Counted from the first letter of the stretch, positions 17,737 to 26,086 are shown. The stretch: DNA of 64,000 bases from Ferrithrix thermotolerans DSM 19514 (GCA_945906305.1 CAMDQT010000001.1:1-64000); one strand, 5' to 3'. Notes: generated from the sequence alone by a model not told the origin. A program made the numbers and translations.

Positions 17737-19008
17737 TTACCAGTCGAAAAGGGCGTCGGCGGCGCCGATGGCGTCCACGAGCGCATCGATGTCTGAACGG
17801 TCGTTGTACAGGTACCAACTCGCCCGAGCGGCGGCGGCAACCCCGAGGGATTTCATGAGCGGCTTGGCGCAGTGGTGGCCGGCGCGTACGCACACCCCCT
17901 GCTCGTCGAGAACCTGAGAGAGGTCATGGGGGTGGACGTCTTTGTAGACGAAGGTGGCGAGGCCGCACCGCTGGCCCGGTTCGCTTGAACCAAGGATGTG
18001 AAGGTCCTCGCCGTAGCGTTCGGCGAGGCGGCGAAAGGCATAGGCGGTCAGAGCCTGTTCGTGGGCGAGGATCCGGTCCATGCCGATTGCGAGCAGGTAG
18101 TCCACCGCGGCACCGAAACCGACGGCCTCCGCGATGGCTGGTGTGCCTGCTTCGAACTTCTGCGGTAGCGCCGCCGTCGTGAACCCCTCGAGGGTCACAT
18201 TGAGGATCATCGAGCCGCCGCCCAGAAACGGTGGCATCTCCTCGAGGATCGCTTCAACGCCCCACAGGGCGCCTATCCCGGTCGGACCGCACATCTTGTG
18301 CGCGGAGAATGCCACGAAGTCCGCGCCGAGGGTCGACACATCGCATTGATGATGAGGCACGTATTGGCAGGCGTCAATCAACACCTTTGCGCCCACCGCG
18401 TGGGCGGCATCGGCAAGCCGGCGGACCGGTGTCAGGGTGCCCAGCACGTTCGACGCCGCGGACAAAGCGAGGAGCTTTGCTCCTTCGAGCAGTTGGTCGA
18501 GGTTGCTCAGGTCGAGTTGCCCGTCTTTGGTGAGCCCGATCCAGCGGACCTCGAAGCCGTTCTGCTGGGCCATGATCTGCCACGGAACGATGTTCGAATG
18601 GTGCTCGAGTTGGGACAGCACCACGGCGTCACCGGCGTGCAGGTGCTGGCGGCCCCAGGTTTGGGCGACGAGGTTGATGGACTCGGTGGCATTGCGGGTG
18701 AAGATCACCTCCCGGCTCGACGCGGCGCCGATGAACCGAGCGACTTTGTCGCGGGCGCCCTCGAGGGCGTCGGTGGCCTCCTCGGCAAGTTGGTAGGCGC
18801 CGCGGTGCACATTGGCGTTGTGCGCTTCGTAATACGCCGTCATGGCGTCGAGCACCTGGCGGGGCTTCTGGGAGGACGCGGCGGAGTCCAGGAACACAAT
18901 TGGATGGCCACGTTCCTGGCGTGCGGTGAGGAGGGGGAAATCGGCCTTGATGGCAGCAACGTCGAGCGGATCCGGCTCGGCAGTGGATGCGTCGCTCAGT
19001 GGCGCCAT
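17737..19008 (-). CDS. sufS: cysteine desulfurase SufS
   Basis: 423 residues. Group II desulfurase that releases sulfur from cysteine using PLP. Seen: FLDSAASSQKP, HRGAYQLAEEAT, LEHHSNIVPW, the PLP-lysine in VAFSAHKMCGPTGIG, and the catalytic cysteine in RAGHHCAKPLM. Start overlaps the end of the minus-strand sufC by 13 bases and its stop is 4 bases from sufU, so the three form one operon. Confidence 0.95.
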   Translation of the reverse strand: MAPLSDASTAEPDPLDVAAIKADFPLLTARQERGHPIVFLDSAASSQKPRQVLDAMTAYYEAHNANVHRGAYQLAEEATDALEGARDKVARFIGAASSREVIFTRNATESINLVAQTWGRQHLHAGDAVVLSQLEHHSNIVPWQIMAQQNGFEVRWIGLTKDGQLDLSNLDQLLEGAKLLALSAASNVLGTLTPVRRLADAAHAVGAKVLIDACQYVPHHQCDVSTLGADFVAFSAHKMCGPTGIGALWGVEAILEEMPPFLGGGSMILNVTLEGFTTAALPQKFEAGTPAIAEAVGFGAAVDYLLAIGMDRILAHEQALTAYAFRRLAERYGEDLHILGSSEPGQRCGLATFVYKDVHPHDLSQVLDEQGVCVRAGHHCAKPLMKSLGVAAAARASWYLYNDRSDIDALVDAIGAADALFDW

Positions 19009-19751
19009 GGCTCGTACCCTTCCGCTTCCAGCCTCAGCGCCAGTTCGGCGCCGCCCGATTCGACGATTCGGCCGTCCATCAAGATGTGCACGTGGTCCGG
19101 CGTGAGCTCATCGAGCAGCCGTTGGTAGTGGGTGATGACCAGCGTGCCCAGCTTCGGTCGTTCCGTGCGGACTTCACGCACGCCTCGGGCCACGATGCGC
19201 AGCGCGTCCACGTCGAGACCGGAGTCGGTTTCGTCCAGGATGGCCACCTCGGGCTGCAGCAAAGCCATTTGCAGGATCTCATTGCGTTTTTTCTCGCCGC
19301 CGGAGAACCCCTCGTTGAGGTAGCGCTCGGCAAAGGCGGGGTCCATCTCGAGGCGGCTCATCCACTCCATCAGGGCCAGACGGACCTCTAGCACGGACAG
19401 GTCGATGCCTTTACGGGCGGACATGGCTTGGCGCAAGAAGTTGTGCACGGAGACCCCGGGGATCTCCTGGGGGTATTGGAAGGCCAGGAAAATTCCCGCC
19501 TTAGCCCGTACCTCGACGTCCCAGCTGGTGATGTCGTCGCCGCGCAGCAGGATGCGTCCCGCCGTGATCTCGTACTGCGAGCTGCCGAGCAGCACCTGGG
19601 CCAGGGTCGATTTGCCTGACCCGTTGGGACCCATCAGCGCATGGATTTCGCCTTCGCCCACGGTCAGGTCTACGCCCCGCAGAATTGGGGTCTCGCCCTC
19701 GACGGTACGGACGTGGAGGTTCTCGATGCAGAACAGCGCCGGCTCGGCCAT
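18996..19751 (-). CDS. sufC: second SufC-type ATPase (minus-strand copy)
   Basis: 251 residues from ATG 19751. Same family as the plus-strand SufC: Walker A GPNGSGKST, GFSGGEKKRNE, AILDETDSGLDVDALR, ITHYQRLLDEL. It differs clearly from the other copy in sequence, so this is not a recent duplication. Being first in sufC-sufS-sufU, it may serve the same SufBD scaffold in another pairing or be the main ATPase. Which one is functional is unknown. Confidence 0.93.
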   Translation of the reverse strand: MAEPALFCIENLHVRTVEGETPILRGVDLTVGEGEIHALMGPNGSGKSTLAQVLLGSSQYEITAGRILLRGDDITSWDVEVRAKAGIFLAFQYPQEIPGVSVHNFLRQAMSARKGIDLSVLEVRLALMEWMSRLEMDPAFAERYLNEGFSGGEKKRNEILQMALLQPEVAILDETDSGLDVDALRIVARGVREVRTERPKLGTLVITHYQRLLDELTPDHVHILMDGRIVESGGAELALRLEAEGYEPWRH

Positions 19752-19821
19752 GGCGCCATGATAATTCGCACGACGGCGATAGTGGAAATGTCTTGAGTTC
19801 CGACCCGAGGGCGGGGCGAAT

Positions 19822-20223
19822 TCAGCTGTGGTGCTGGTGGAGGTCTTCCTTCCAGACCCGGAATCGGTCGTGGACCTGCCCGCTGGGGCCGACTCCGTGG
19901 CCGCTTCCGTCCGCCAGGAGGGTGAACGTGTACTGCACCGCCAGGTCGTCCCAGTGAAGTGCCATCCAGCGTGAGGGCGCGGCGACGTCAGCGGACCGGC
20001 CCCGCCCGCTGGTGCCCGGCCCCGCCCGCCACAACAGCCACGGGCCGATCCGTCGGAGGTACAGCACCCCGCTTTGGCCCAGGTCATCGCCAAGGGCGAG
20101 GAGTTCGACTGGTGCGTCGATCCAGGCCTCGGCGGGGATGTTGTGGCCAACCGGAGGGGTGGCGGGCAGCGCTTCGGTGGAAAGGGGACTCAGGTCGAGC
20201 GGTCGGTCCCGACGCGGTGTCAT
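19822..20223 (-). CDS. conserved-looking protein of unknown function
   Basis: 133 residues from ATG 20223. N-terminus is basic and proline-rich, then a compact beta-rich region (GVLYLRRIGPWLLWRAGP, WMALHWDDLAVQYTFTL) and a His-rich tail ending DLHQHHS. No family recognised. It lies 16 bases after the MBL gene in the same direction and 70 bases before sufC, so it may be co-transcribed with either. Confidence 0.6.
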   Translation of the reverse strand: MTPRRDRPLDLSPLSTEALPATPPVGHNIPAEAWIDAPVELLALGDDLGQSGVLYLRRIGPWLLWRAGPGTSGRGRSADVAAPSRWMALHWDDLAVQYTFTLLADGSGHGVGPSGQVHDRFRVWKEDLHQHHS

Positions 20224-20239
20224 CGTTGGCGGTGACCGT

Positions 20240-20866
20240 TCACCAGCCCCGGGCCACCCAGGCATCGAGCTGGGACCGCTCGTTGCCGATCGTGGTGTCG
20301 AGGCCATGGCCGGGTAGCACCAGCGTGCCCGCATCGAGCGGACGGAACAGTCGGTCCTCGATGGAACGGATGATGGTGTCGAAGTTGCCGTGCTCGTTTT
20401 TCGTCGCTCCCGGGCCACCGGGGAAGAGCGTGTCGCCGCTGAAGAGGATGGGGGAGCCTTCGAGGCGGAAACACATCGAGCCAGGGGTGTGGCCTGGGGT
20501 GGCGATGGTGTGCAGCTTCAGTTTGCCGACCTGATAAACGTCGCCGTCAGCCACGACGAAGTCGTAGGTCTCCTTGATGAGCACGTGGTCGCCAGCGGCG
20601 ATCCCGACGTCAATCCCGGCGTTGCGCACGGCGGGGACTGCCTGGATGTGGTCGAAATGGCCGTGGGTCTCGAGCACCTTGGTCACCCCGAGCGCCACAC
20701 ACAGCTCAAGCAGTAGTTCGTGTTCGTTGGCGGCGTCGATGAGCACCGCTTCGCCGGTCTGCTTGCAGCGAAGGACGAACACGTTGTTCTCGTAGGGGCC
20801 GACCACCACCTTGTGGATTTCGGCCTGGGTGTCCTGGTAATGCAGGGTGTTGGTGGGCGCTGCCAT
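20240..20866 (-). CDS. MBL-fold hydrolase, glyoxalase II-like
   Basis: 208 residues. The metallo-beta-lactamase motif is ETHGHFDHIQAV, with further ligands in TPGHTPGSMCF, LFSGDTLFPG and LPGHG. The family includes hydroxyacylglutathione-type thioesterases and persulfide dioxygenases; given the nearby suf genes a sulfur role is possible but the sequence does not decide. Confidence 0.85.
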   Translation of the reverse strand: MAAPTNTLHYQDTQAEIHKVVVGPYENNVFVLRCKQTGEAVLIDAANEHELLLELCVALGVTKVLETHGHFDHIQAVPAVRNAGIDVGIAAGDHVLIKETYDFVVADGDVYQVGKLKLHTIATPGHTPGSMCFRLEGSPILFSGDTLFPGGPGATKNEHGNFDTIIRSIEDRLFRPLDAGTLVLPGHGLDTTIGNERSQLDAWVARGW

Positions 20867-20911
20867 GGGGCGAGACTAGGTCCTCGGACAACGCCCCGCG
20901 GCTTGGCGCGC

Positions 20912-21343
20912 TCAGGCCAGCGGGCTGATGACCTCGAAGCCGAGTCCGGCTGCCGCCGGAATCTGCTGACGGTCGAAGGTGAGATAGCCCGCGGGCCGGG
21001 TCAGTCGATCGGCCGAGGCGAGCTGCAAGGCGTCCACGCTGCGCAAGCCGAAGTGGGCGCCGAGCTGTGCGGCATGGCTGAGACAGCGAGAATCGAGTGG
21101 GATCACCCAGAACGCGTCCCAGTCGCGCTGCAGCGCTGTGGTGAGCCGCTCGTGCTGCGCGGCGTGCGAACTGAGCCGGCGAAGGGCCAGGGAGCACTCG
21201 CTGTGGGTCAGGGCCGACGCGCACCACGCATCGCTGGTGGACATGGCCTCAAGCACGAGGTCGCGATCAGCATTCTGCACGTAACGACGCACCAGCGCCG
21301 AGGTGTCCACGAAAAGTAGGGGTCGTCGGGTCGGGGAATTCAT
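20912..21343 (-). CDS. PIN-domain ribonuclease toxin (VapC-like)
   Basis: 143 residues. PIN-fold acidic residues are in place: Asp13 (FVDTSALV), Glu49 (SECSLAL), Asp104 (RSVDALQLA) and Asp124 (LTFDRQ). VapC toxins cleave tRNA or rRNA. The ATG overlaps the antitoxin stop as ATGA, the usual toxin-antitoxin layout. Confidence 0.88.
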   Translation of the reverse strand: MNSPTRRPLLFVDTSALVRRYVQNADRDLVLEAMSTSDAWCASALTHSECSLALRRLSSHAAQHERLTTALQRDWDAFWVIPLDSRCLSHAAQLGAHFGLRSVDALQLASADRLTRPAGYLTFDRQQIPAAAGLGFEVISPLA

Positions 21344-21672
21344 CGGCCGCGTAGCTCCTCGATGATCCGATCGAGCCGGACATCAACCGCAAGGTCCTCT
21401 GGGTCGGGCACCGCCGCGGCGCGGGCGATCCGAGGGGGTTCGGCGAGTCCTTGCGCGGCGAGATCGGCCAAGGTGGGCGGCCCCGGCGCGCTCAAGGGCC
21501 CCAGTTGCGCCATCGGTCGACCGTCCACGCTGACAATGATCCGCTCACCCGCTGCGGCGCGGCGCACCACGGCGGCCACCTGATTGCGCAGTTCGCGCAC
21601 GCCGATGATGGCGACCGGTCCGCTCGCGGGGTGTGGGCCTGGCGTGGCGTTGGAGTCGCCGTCGGGGTCCAC
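21340..21672 (-). CDS. Phd/YefM-type antitoxin
   Basis: 110 residues from GTG 21672; start uncertain because the Phd-like segment (GVRELRNQVAAVVRRAAAGERI, VSVDGRPMAQL) begins ~25 residues in. The N-terminal domain should bind DNA and the C-terminal part, ending DVRLDRIIEELRGR, should bind the PIN toxin. Overlaps the toxin start by four bases and probably represses the pair. Confidence 0.75.
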   Translation of the reverse strand: MDPDGDSNATPGPHPASGPVAIIGVRELRNQVAAVVRRAAAGERIIVSVDGRPMAQLGPLSAPGPPTLADLAAQGLAEPPRIARAAAVPDPEDLAVDVRLDRIIEELRGR

Positions 21673-21742
21673 TTCGGCAACGTAGCACAGGTGTACACAT
21701 ATCGATTCGACGTCGATTCGGCGGAGCCATAACCTGACACCC

Positions 21743-22849
21743 ATGAACTTTGCTTTCTCCGAAGAGCAGGAAGAACTGCGCAAGGTCGTCAAGGCCTTCC
21801 TCGATGCCAAGTCGCCCGAGACCGAGGTCCGCAGCCAGATGGACACCACCGACGGGTTCGATCCCGCCGTGTGGCGGCAGATGGGCGAGGAGATGGGCCT
21901 GCAAGGTCTCATCATCCCGGAGAACTACGGCGGTTCGGGCTACAGCTATGTCGAACTGGGCGTGGTGCTCGAAGAAATGGGCAAGGCGCTGTTGTGTGCG
22001 CCGTTCTTCTCGACGGTGGTGCTCGCTGCCAATGCACTGCTTCATGGCGGAAGTGAGGCCGCGAAGAACGAGTACCTACCGGGCATCGCCTCCGGTTCCA
22101 CGATCGCCACGGTGGCCTTCACGGAGGAGAACGGTCGCTGGGACGAGGCCGGGGTGACCATGGTCGAATCCGGTGGCAAGCTCACCGGCACCAAGAGCTT
22201 CGTGCTCGATGGTCACACCGCCAACCTGATTGTGGTGCTCGCCCGGTCCTCCAGCGGTGGCCTGGGGCTGTACGCGGTTCAAGGCGGTGCGCCTGGCCTC
22301 ACCCGGACCGCGCTGTCGACCATGGATCAGACCCGCAAGCAGGCCAAGCTCGAGTTCAACGCGGTGGAGGCCAAGTTGGTCTCCAAGGACGGCTTCTCCT
22401 GGGCCGATTGGTCCACCGTGCTCGACCTTGCCGCCGCCGCCCTTGCCGCCGAGCAGGTCGGCGGGGCCCAGCGCTGCTTGGACATGGCCGTGGAGTACGC
22501 CAAGGTCCGCGTGCAGTTCGGTCGGCCCATCGGTTCCTTCCAAGCCATCAAGCACAAGTGCGCGGACATGCTGCTCGAAGTCGAATCGGCCAAGTCGGCT
22601 GCCTACTACGCCTTTTGGTGTGCGGCGGAGCTCAACGAGGAACTGCCCTCGGTGGCATCGTTGGCCAAGGCGTACTGCTCGGAGGCGTATTTCCACGCTG
22701 CGGCTGAGAACATCCAGATCCACGGCGGCATCGGCTTCACGTGGGAGCACCCGGCGCACCTTTACTTCAAGCGGGCCAAGAGCTCGGAGTTGCTCTTCGG
22801 CGATCCCACCTATCACCGCGAGCTGCTCGCTCAACGCATCGGTATCTGA
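21743..22849 (+). CDS. acyl-CoA dehydrogenase
   Basis: 368 residues. Standard core: FSEEQEELRKVVKAFL opening, GLIIPENYGGSG, FTEENGRWD in the flavin/substrate segment, KVRVQFGRPIGSFQAIKH, and IQIHGGIGFTWEHPAHLY at the C-terminus. Oxidises an acyl-CoA with FAD. The catalytic Glu at the usual position near the C-terminus is not obvious, as in some FadE heteromers. Stand-alone, followed by a strong terminator. Confidence 0.88.
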   Translation: MNFAFSEEQEELRKVVKAFLDAKSPETEVRSQMDTTDGFDPAVWRQMGEEMGLQGLIIPENYGGSGYSYVELGVVLEEMGKALLCAPFFSTVVLAANALLHGGSEAAKNEYLPGIASGSTIATVAFTEENGRWDEAGVTMVESGGKLTGTKSFVLDGHTANLIVVLARSSSGGLGLYAVQGGAPGLTRTALSTMDQTRKQAKLEFNAVEAKLVSKDGFSWADWSTVLDLAAAALAAEQVGGAQRCLDMAVEYAKVRVQFGRPIGSFQAIKHKCADMLLEVESAKSAAYYAFWCAAELNEELPSVASLAKAYCSEAYFHAAAENIQIHGGIGFTWEHPAHLYFKRAKSSELLFGDPTYHRELLAQRIGI

Positions 22850-22868
22850 GCGGCCACCGAACCGTCAC

Positions 22869-22906
22869 GAGCGAGGCCGACCGTCAGGTCGGCCTCGCTC
22901 TGTTTT
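22869..22906 (+). terminator. intrinsic terminator after the acyl-CoA dehydrogenase
   Basis: GAGCGAGGCCGACC (22869-22882) pairs perfectly with 22887-22900 around a GTCA loop and is followed by TGTTTT: a 14-bp GC stem plus T-run, the clearest rho-independent terminator in the window. Confidence 0.85.
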
Positions 22907-22961
22907 CCACCGGTGCACCGCGTTAGGTTCTGCTGCCAACGAGGTGCCTAGCGTAGGCGCC

Positions 22962-23510
22962 ATGGTGGTCCTGCTGATCGTGGTCGGTGCTTTCGCCGTC
23001 GTGGCAATCGCCCTCGTCTCCGTCGGTGTCGTGGTGCGCCGGCTCGGTCCGGAACCCGCTCGCCGGGTGTTCGATGCCGACGAGGCGCTGGCCTTCGTGG
23101 CCGCGGTGCTGCCCGATGAGGTCACCGCGCAACTTTCCTACGACGATGTCGAGCGCATCCTGCGCTTGCATCTCGATTTCCTGCACCGTCAGGGCGTGGC
23201 TCGCAGCGGGGGAGACCTCCCCGAGGGCGAAGGACCTCTCGTCGTGGACTTCGGCGACGCTGTCGAGGATGTCTTGGCTCGGGCTGCACTCGTTCGTTTC
23301 CACCCCGAGCGAGAGCAGGTCGCCGCCGTTATCAGCGCCCAGTTGGCCTATTTCGAGGCCATCGGGGCGATGGACGAGGTGCAAGGTCCTGATCTGAGCA
23401 TGGGTCCGAGCGGTCCGCCGTTGGTTTCTGCGACGCGCCCCCCATCCTCCGATGGCCCAGAGCCCCCCATGGGGTCGCGTGCTGATGATGCTGGGTCCGA
23501 GCAAGCCTGA
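22962..23510 (+). CDS. single-span membrane protein of unknown function
   Basis: 182 residues from ATG 22962. One N-terminal transmembrane helix (VVLLIVVGAFAVVAIALVSV), then a soluble helical region with LRLHLDFLHRQGV and VVDFGDAVEDVLARAA and an acidic, proline-rich tail. No family recognised. Independent unit between a terminator and the structured element at 23557. Confidence 0.65.
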   Translation: MVVLLIVVGAFAVVAIALVSVGVVVRRLGPEPARRVFDADEALAFVAAVLPDEVTAQLSYDDVERILRLHLDFLHRQGVARSGGDLPEGEGPLVVDFGDAVEDVLARAALVRFHPEREQVAAVISAQLAYFEAIGAMDEVQGPDLSMGPSGPPLVSATRPPSSDGPEPPMGSRADDAGSEQA

Positions 23511-23556
23511 GCGCGCGGGCTGCCTCGAGCCTGGCGAAAGGGCCGCGACGCCGCCG

Positions 23557-23604
23557 ATGCCGTGCCAGACTGCCATCACCGAGGAAAGGAGGTGGTCCAA
23601 CTGA
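23557..23604 (+). CDS. candidate 15-codon leader peptide
   Basis: ATG 23557 to TGA 23602-23604 encodes MPCQTAITEERRWSN. The codons for EERRW contain AAAGGAGGTGG, an almost perfect anti-16S complement, and the stop codon sits in the bulge of the hairpin formed downstream. No clear ribosome-binding site precedes the ATG, so translation is not proved. Confidence 0.35.
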   Translation: MPCQTAITEERRWSN

Positions 23605-23669
23605 GCGGTAGAAGTCTTTTCGGGACCTATTCGGAGGTGGCTGGTCGCTAACGCGGCCGCTGGACCACC
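23591..23669 (+). ncRNA. structured element sequestering a Shine-Dalgarno-like sequence
   Basis: GGTGGTCCA (23591-23599) pairs with TGGACCACC (23661-23669), and after a 5-base bulge GCGG (23605-23608) can pair with CCGC (23657-23660). The left arm includes half of AAAGGAGGTGG. An alternative inner hairpin, GGTCGC-TAAC-GCGGCC, competes with the inner stem. The element stands in a 300-base stretch without a long gene and is followed by a terminator-like hairpin at 23760, so it looks like a short transcript or an attenuator. Confidence 0.45.
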
Positions 23670-23759
23670 TGGCGAATCTCAGCCAGTCACCCGCAACCCG
23701 ACCGTCGGAGTTGGTCCCTTCCGGCAAAACACCTGTCAGGTTGTGTCACCAGTCGATTA

Positions 23760-23785
23760 AGCGGGGAGGTTTCGGCCTCCCCGCT
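23760..23785 (+). terminator. hairpin terminator candidate
   Basis: AGCGGGGAGG (23760-23769), loop TTTCGG, CCTCCCCGCT (23776-23785): a perfect 10-bp stem, 27 bases before the next start codon. There is no T-run after it, so it may be a terminator or an attenuator for the downstream genes. Confidence 0.55.
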
Positions 23786-23812
23786 GTCGCGCCTGACAGC
23801 AAGTGAGCCACA

Positions 23813-24031
23813 ATGAGCGTGATGGAACGACCTGTCCGCTTCGAACATCATCGCTATCTCGGCGACAAGCGCACCCAGGTGGTGTACGACGTCGACGCTC
23901 TCGCGCCCTCCCAAGCCCACCGGATTCACGAGTTGCTCGAGGCCGAAACCTTCCTCTGTTTCGGTCCCGACACCCTCGCCGAGGCCGCCAACCGTGGCTA
24001 CCGCCTCTGGAAAGGTCAGCGCGTCGGCTGA
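23813..24031 (+). CDS. small protein of unknown function
   Basis: 72 residues from ATG 23813 (ATG 23822 is an alternative). Sequence such as RYLGDKRTQVVYDVD and GPDTLAEAANRGYRLW has a balanced, folded-protein composition. Family not recognised. It starts 27 bases after the hairpin and ends 15 bases before the alpha/beta hydrolase gene, so both are probably one transcript. Confidence 0.6.
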   Translation: MSVMERPVRFEHHRYLGDKRTQVVYDVDALAPSQAHRIHELLEAETFLCFGPDTLAEAANRGYRLWKGQRVG

Positions 24032-24046
24032 ACGCGCTCTTGGCCC

Positions 24047-24823
24047 ATGTCCGTCGAGATCCTCTTCCCTTCCGGCGACCTCGAACTGGTCGGTCATCTG
24101 GCGGTTCCTCCGGGCGCTCACCAGCCTCGTCCCGCGCTCGTGCTCTGTCATGGCTTCCCTTCGGTGGCCGGCGCCGGCGCGGCGGTGCTCTCCACCTTGC
24201 CGGTGCTGGCCGACCGGTTGGCCATCTCGCAGGGCTGGGTGGCCTTGGCGTTCGCCGCCCGGGGGTGTCGACCCTCTCAAGGTGAGTTCTCGCTCGCGGG
24301 GTGGCTTGCCGACGTGCAAGCCGCGGTGGCCGAGGTGCGTCGCCAGCCCGATGTGCAAGACGTCTGGCTGGCTGGTTTCGGCCGAGGTGGCGCGCTCGCC
24401 ATCTGCGCCGCCGCCCTCGACGAGTCGGTGCGCGGCGTGGTTGCATTCGCCCCACCGGCGGATTTCGACGATTGGGCCAGCCAGCCTCGACGTCTGTTGG
24501 AGTTCGCCCGTCGTGCGGCGGTCGTGCACGACTCCAACTACCCTCGACACTTCGACAAGTGGAGCGCCGAACTGCGCAGCATCCGAGCGGTGGATGGCGC
24601 CGCTCAGCTCCACCCTCGCACCTTGATGGTGATCCACGGTCTGGCCGATGTCGAGGTGCCGGTGGGCGATTCTCGAGCCATCGTCGACGCCCACACCTCA
24701 GCCGAATTGCGGGTCATCCCGGGCGCCTCGCACGATCTGGCGCTCGATCCACGGGCCATTGCGGTATTGGTTGGCTGGTTGGATCGGCAGTGGAACAGCC
24801 TCCAAGCCCAGGGGCCCCGTTAG
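24047..24823 (+). CDS. alpha/beta-hydrolase-fold protein lacking the nucleophile serine
   Basis: 258 residues. Fold landmarks: ALVLCHGFPS oxyanion region, VWLAGFGRGGALA nucleophile elbow, VIHGLADVEVPV with Asp201, GASHDL with His229. The elbow normally reads G-X-S-X-G; here it is G110-F-G112-R-G114, so the catalytic Ser is Gly. Either a non-hydrolytic member or one with another nucleophile. Confidence 0.75.
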   Translation: MSVEILFPSGDLELVGHLAVPPGAHQPRPALVLCHGFPSVAGAGAAVLSTLPVLADRLAISQGWVALAFAARGCRPSQGEFSLAGWLADVQAAVAEVRRQPDVQDVWLAGFGRGGALAICAAALDESVRGVVAFAPPADFDDWASQPRRLLEFARRAAVVHDSNYPRHFDKWSAELRSIRAVDGAAQLHPRTLMVIHGLADVEVPVGDSRAIVDAHTSAELRVIPGASHDLALDPRAIAVLVGWLDRQWNSLQAQGPR

Positions 24824-24839
24824 GGCGCAGGGGGCGACC

Positions 24840-25415
24840 TCAGTCACTCTTGGTGTGGCCCGTGGCCCTCATGGCCTTCTTCCACGCCCGTACCGCAGTC
24901 AGGCTGGCGGGGTCGAAAATATCCGCCGCGGTGCGGGGTGCAGCATCGCCGAAGGGCGCGCAGGCCTGTTCCCAGCCGACGGGGCAGATCCCGAACTTCT
25001 TGGCGAGCAAGGCCACGAAGATGCGGGTCTTCTCGTCGCCGAACCCCGGTAGTGCGCGCACCCGATGGACGACAGACTCCGCGTCCTGTCCCTGCCACAG
25101 CGCCTCGATGTCAGCGTCATAGCGCACCACCAAGGCCTGGCACAGATCGTGGATGCGCGTCGCCATCGCCGCCGGGTAGCGGTGCAGCGCTGGCTTGGTC
25201 ACGAACGCCGCGATCAGGTCCTCCCGCGGCAGCTCGGCGATCTCCCGAACCCCCCACTGGGCGCCGAGCCTGGTGCGCAGGGTGGCCGGAGCCGAAAACG
25301 CCCATTCGATGGGGACCTGTTGGTCGAGCACCATCCCGACCAGCAGCGCGAGTCGATCCTGAGCCAATAGGGCATCGGCATCGGTGTTGCCGGTCAGAAA
25401 GAACGGACCGCTCAG
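24840..25415 (-). CDS. HhH-GPD-type base excision DNA repair protein
   Basis: About 191 residues. Signature: LALLVGMVLDQQVPIEWAF, then RVRALPGFGDEKTRIFVALLAKKFG (helix-hairpin-helix with G-F-G) and a basic C-terminus. The family is typical of actinobacteria and resembles small EndoIII-like glycosylases, without the Fe-S cysteines. The start is not ATG: CTG 25415 gives the expected N-terminal LTGNTDADALL and overlaps the tetR stop as CTGA, with AAGGTG upstream. TTG 25367 is an alternative that would remove that segment. Confidence 0.78.
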   Translation of the reverse strand: MSGPFFLTGNTDADALLAQDRLALLVGMVLDQQVPIEWAFSAPATLRTRLGAQWGVREIAELPREDLIAAFVTKPALHRYPAAMATRIHDLCQALVVRYDADIEALWQGQDAESVVHRVRALPGFGDEKTRIFVALLAKKFGICPVGWEQACAPFGDAAPRTAADIFDPASLTAVRAWKKAMRATGHTKSD

Positions 25416-26086
25416 GGCAGCACCTTGGGGGTGCGTTCAATGCCCAGGGCGCCGCAGTACAGCTGGGTGAGGGTCTCCACGGCCTGCTCTTCCTCGAACG
25501 GCTCGCCGAGAACTAGCCACACGAAGGCGAACCGGTCGACCATCGATCCGAGGGCGTTGGCGGCGTAGTACGGGTCGATGTGGGCGGGAACCTCGTGGTT
25601 GAGCTGCATGCGCGCGATCGCATCCTCGGCCCGTTTGACCCAGGCATGGCGAGCATCGAGTCGGATCGCGCGCGCGTCGGGGTCCATCACCGCGGCTTGT
25701 TCGAGCACCCCCATGAGGCGGGCATTCGAACGGTAGGCCCACAGATAGCCCCGGTTGGCCCGTTCGATGCGGGCGGCTGGGCTGTGGCCACAGAGCGGCA
25801 CACTGCGCGCCTCGGTCACGAAGTCGCTCACCAACATGCCCACGACCTCGCGAAACAGCTCGTGCTTTGATTCGAAGTACGTGTAGAAGGTGCCGTGGGC
25901 CACGGCGGCTTCGGTGGTGATGTCGCCGATACGGGTATCGGCGTAACCCTTCTCCTCGAAGACCCGGCGCGCCGCGCTGATCAGCAGGCCACGGGTACGA
26001 CGGCCGCGTTGGGTCACCGGTTCGGGGGAGGCGGCACGATGCGCACCCCCGACGTCGTGCCCGTCGTTGACCCCCAGCCGGTTCAT
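25412..26086 (-). CDS. TetR/AcrR-family transcriptional regulator
   Basis: 224 residues. The N-terminal helix-turn-helix reads ISAARRVFEEKGYADTRIGDITTEAAVAHGTFYTYFESKHELF in two overlapping parts, typical of TetR. The C-terminal ligand domain is of the DUF/KstR2-like type with NALGSMVDRFAFVWL. Ligand unknown. Coupled by a four-base overlap to the HhH-GPD gene and divergent from the RNase HI fusion. Confidence 0.88.
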   Translation of the reverse strand: MNRLGVNDGHDVGGAHRAASPEPVTQRGRRTRGLLISAARRVFEEKGYADTRIGDITTEAAVAHGTFYTYFESKHELFREVVGMLVSDFVTEARSVPLCGHSPAARIERANRGYLWAYRSNARLMGVLEQAAVMDPDARAIRLDARHAWVKRAEDAIARMQLNHEVPAHIDPYYAANALGSMVDRFAFVWLVLGEPFEEEQAVETLTQLYCGALGIERTPKVLP

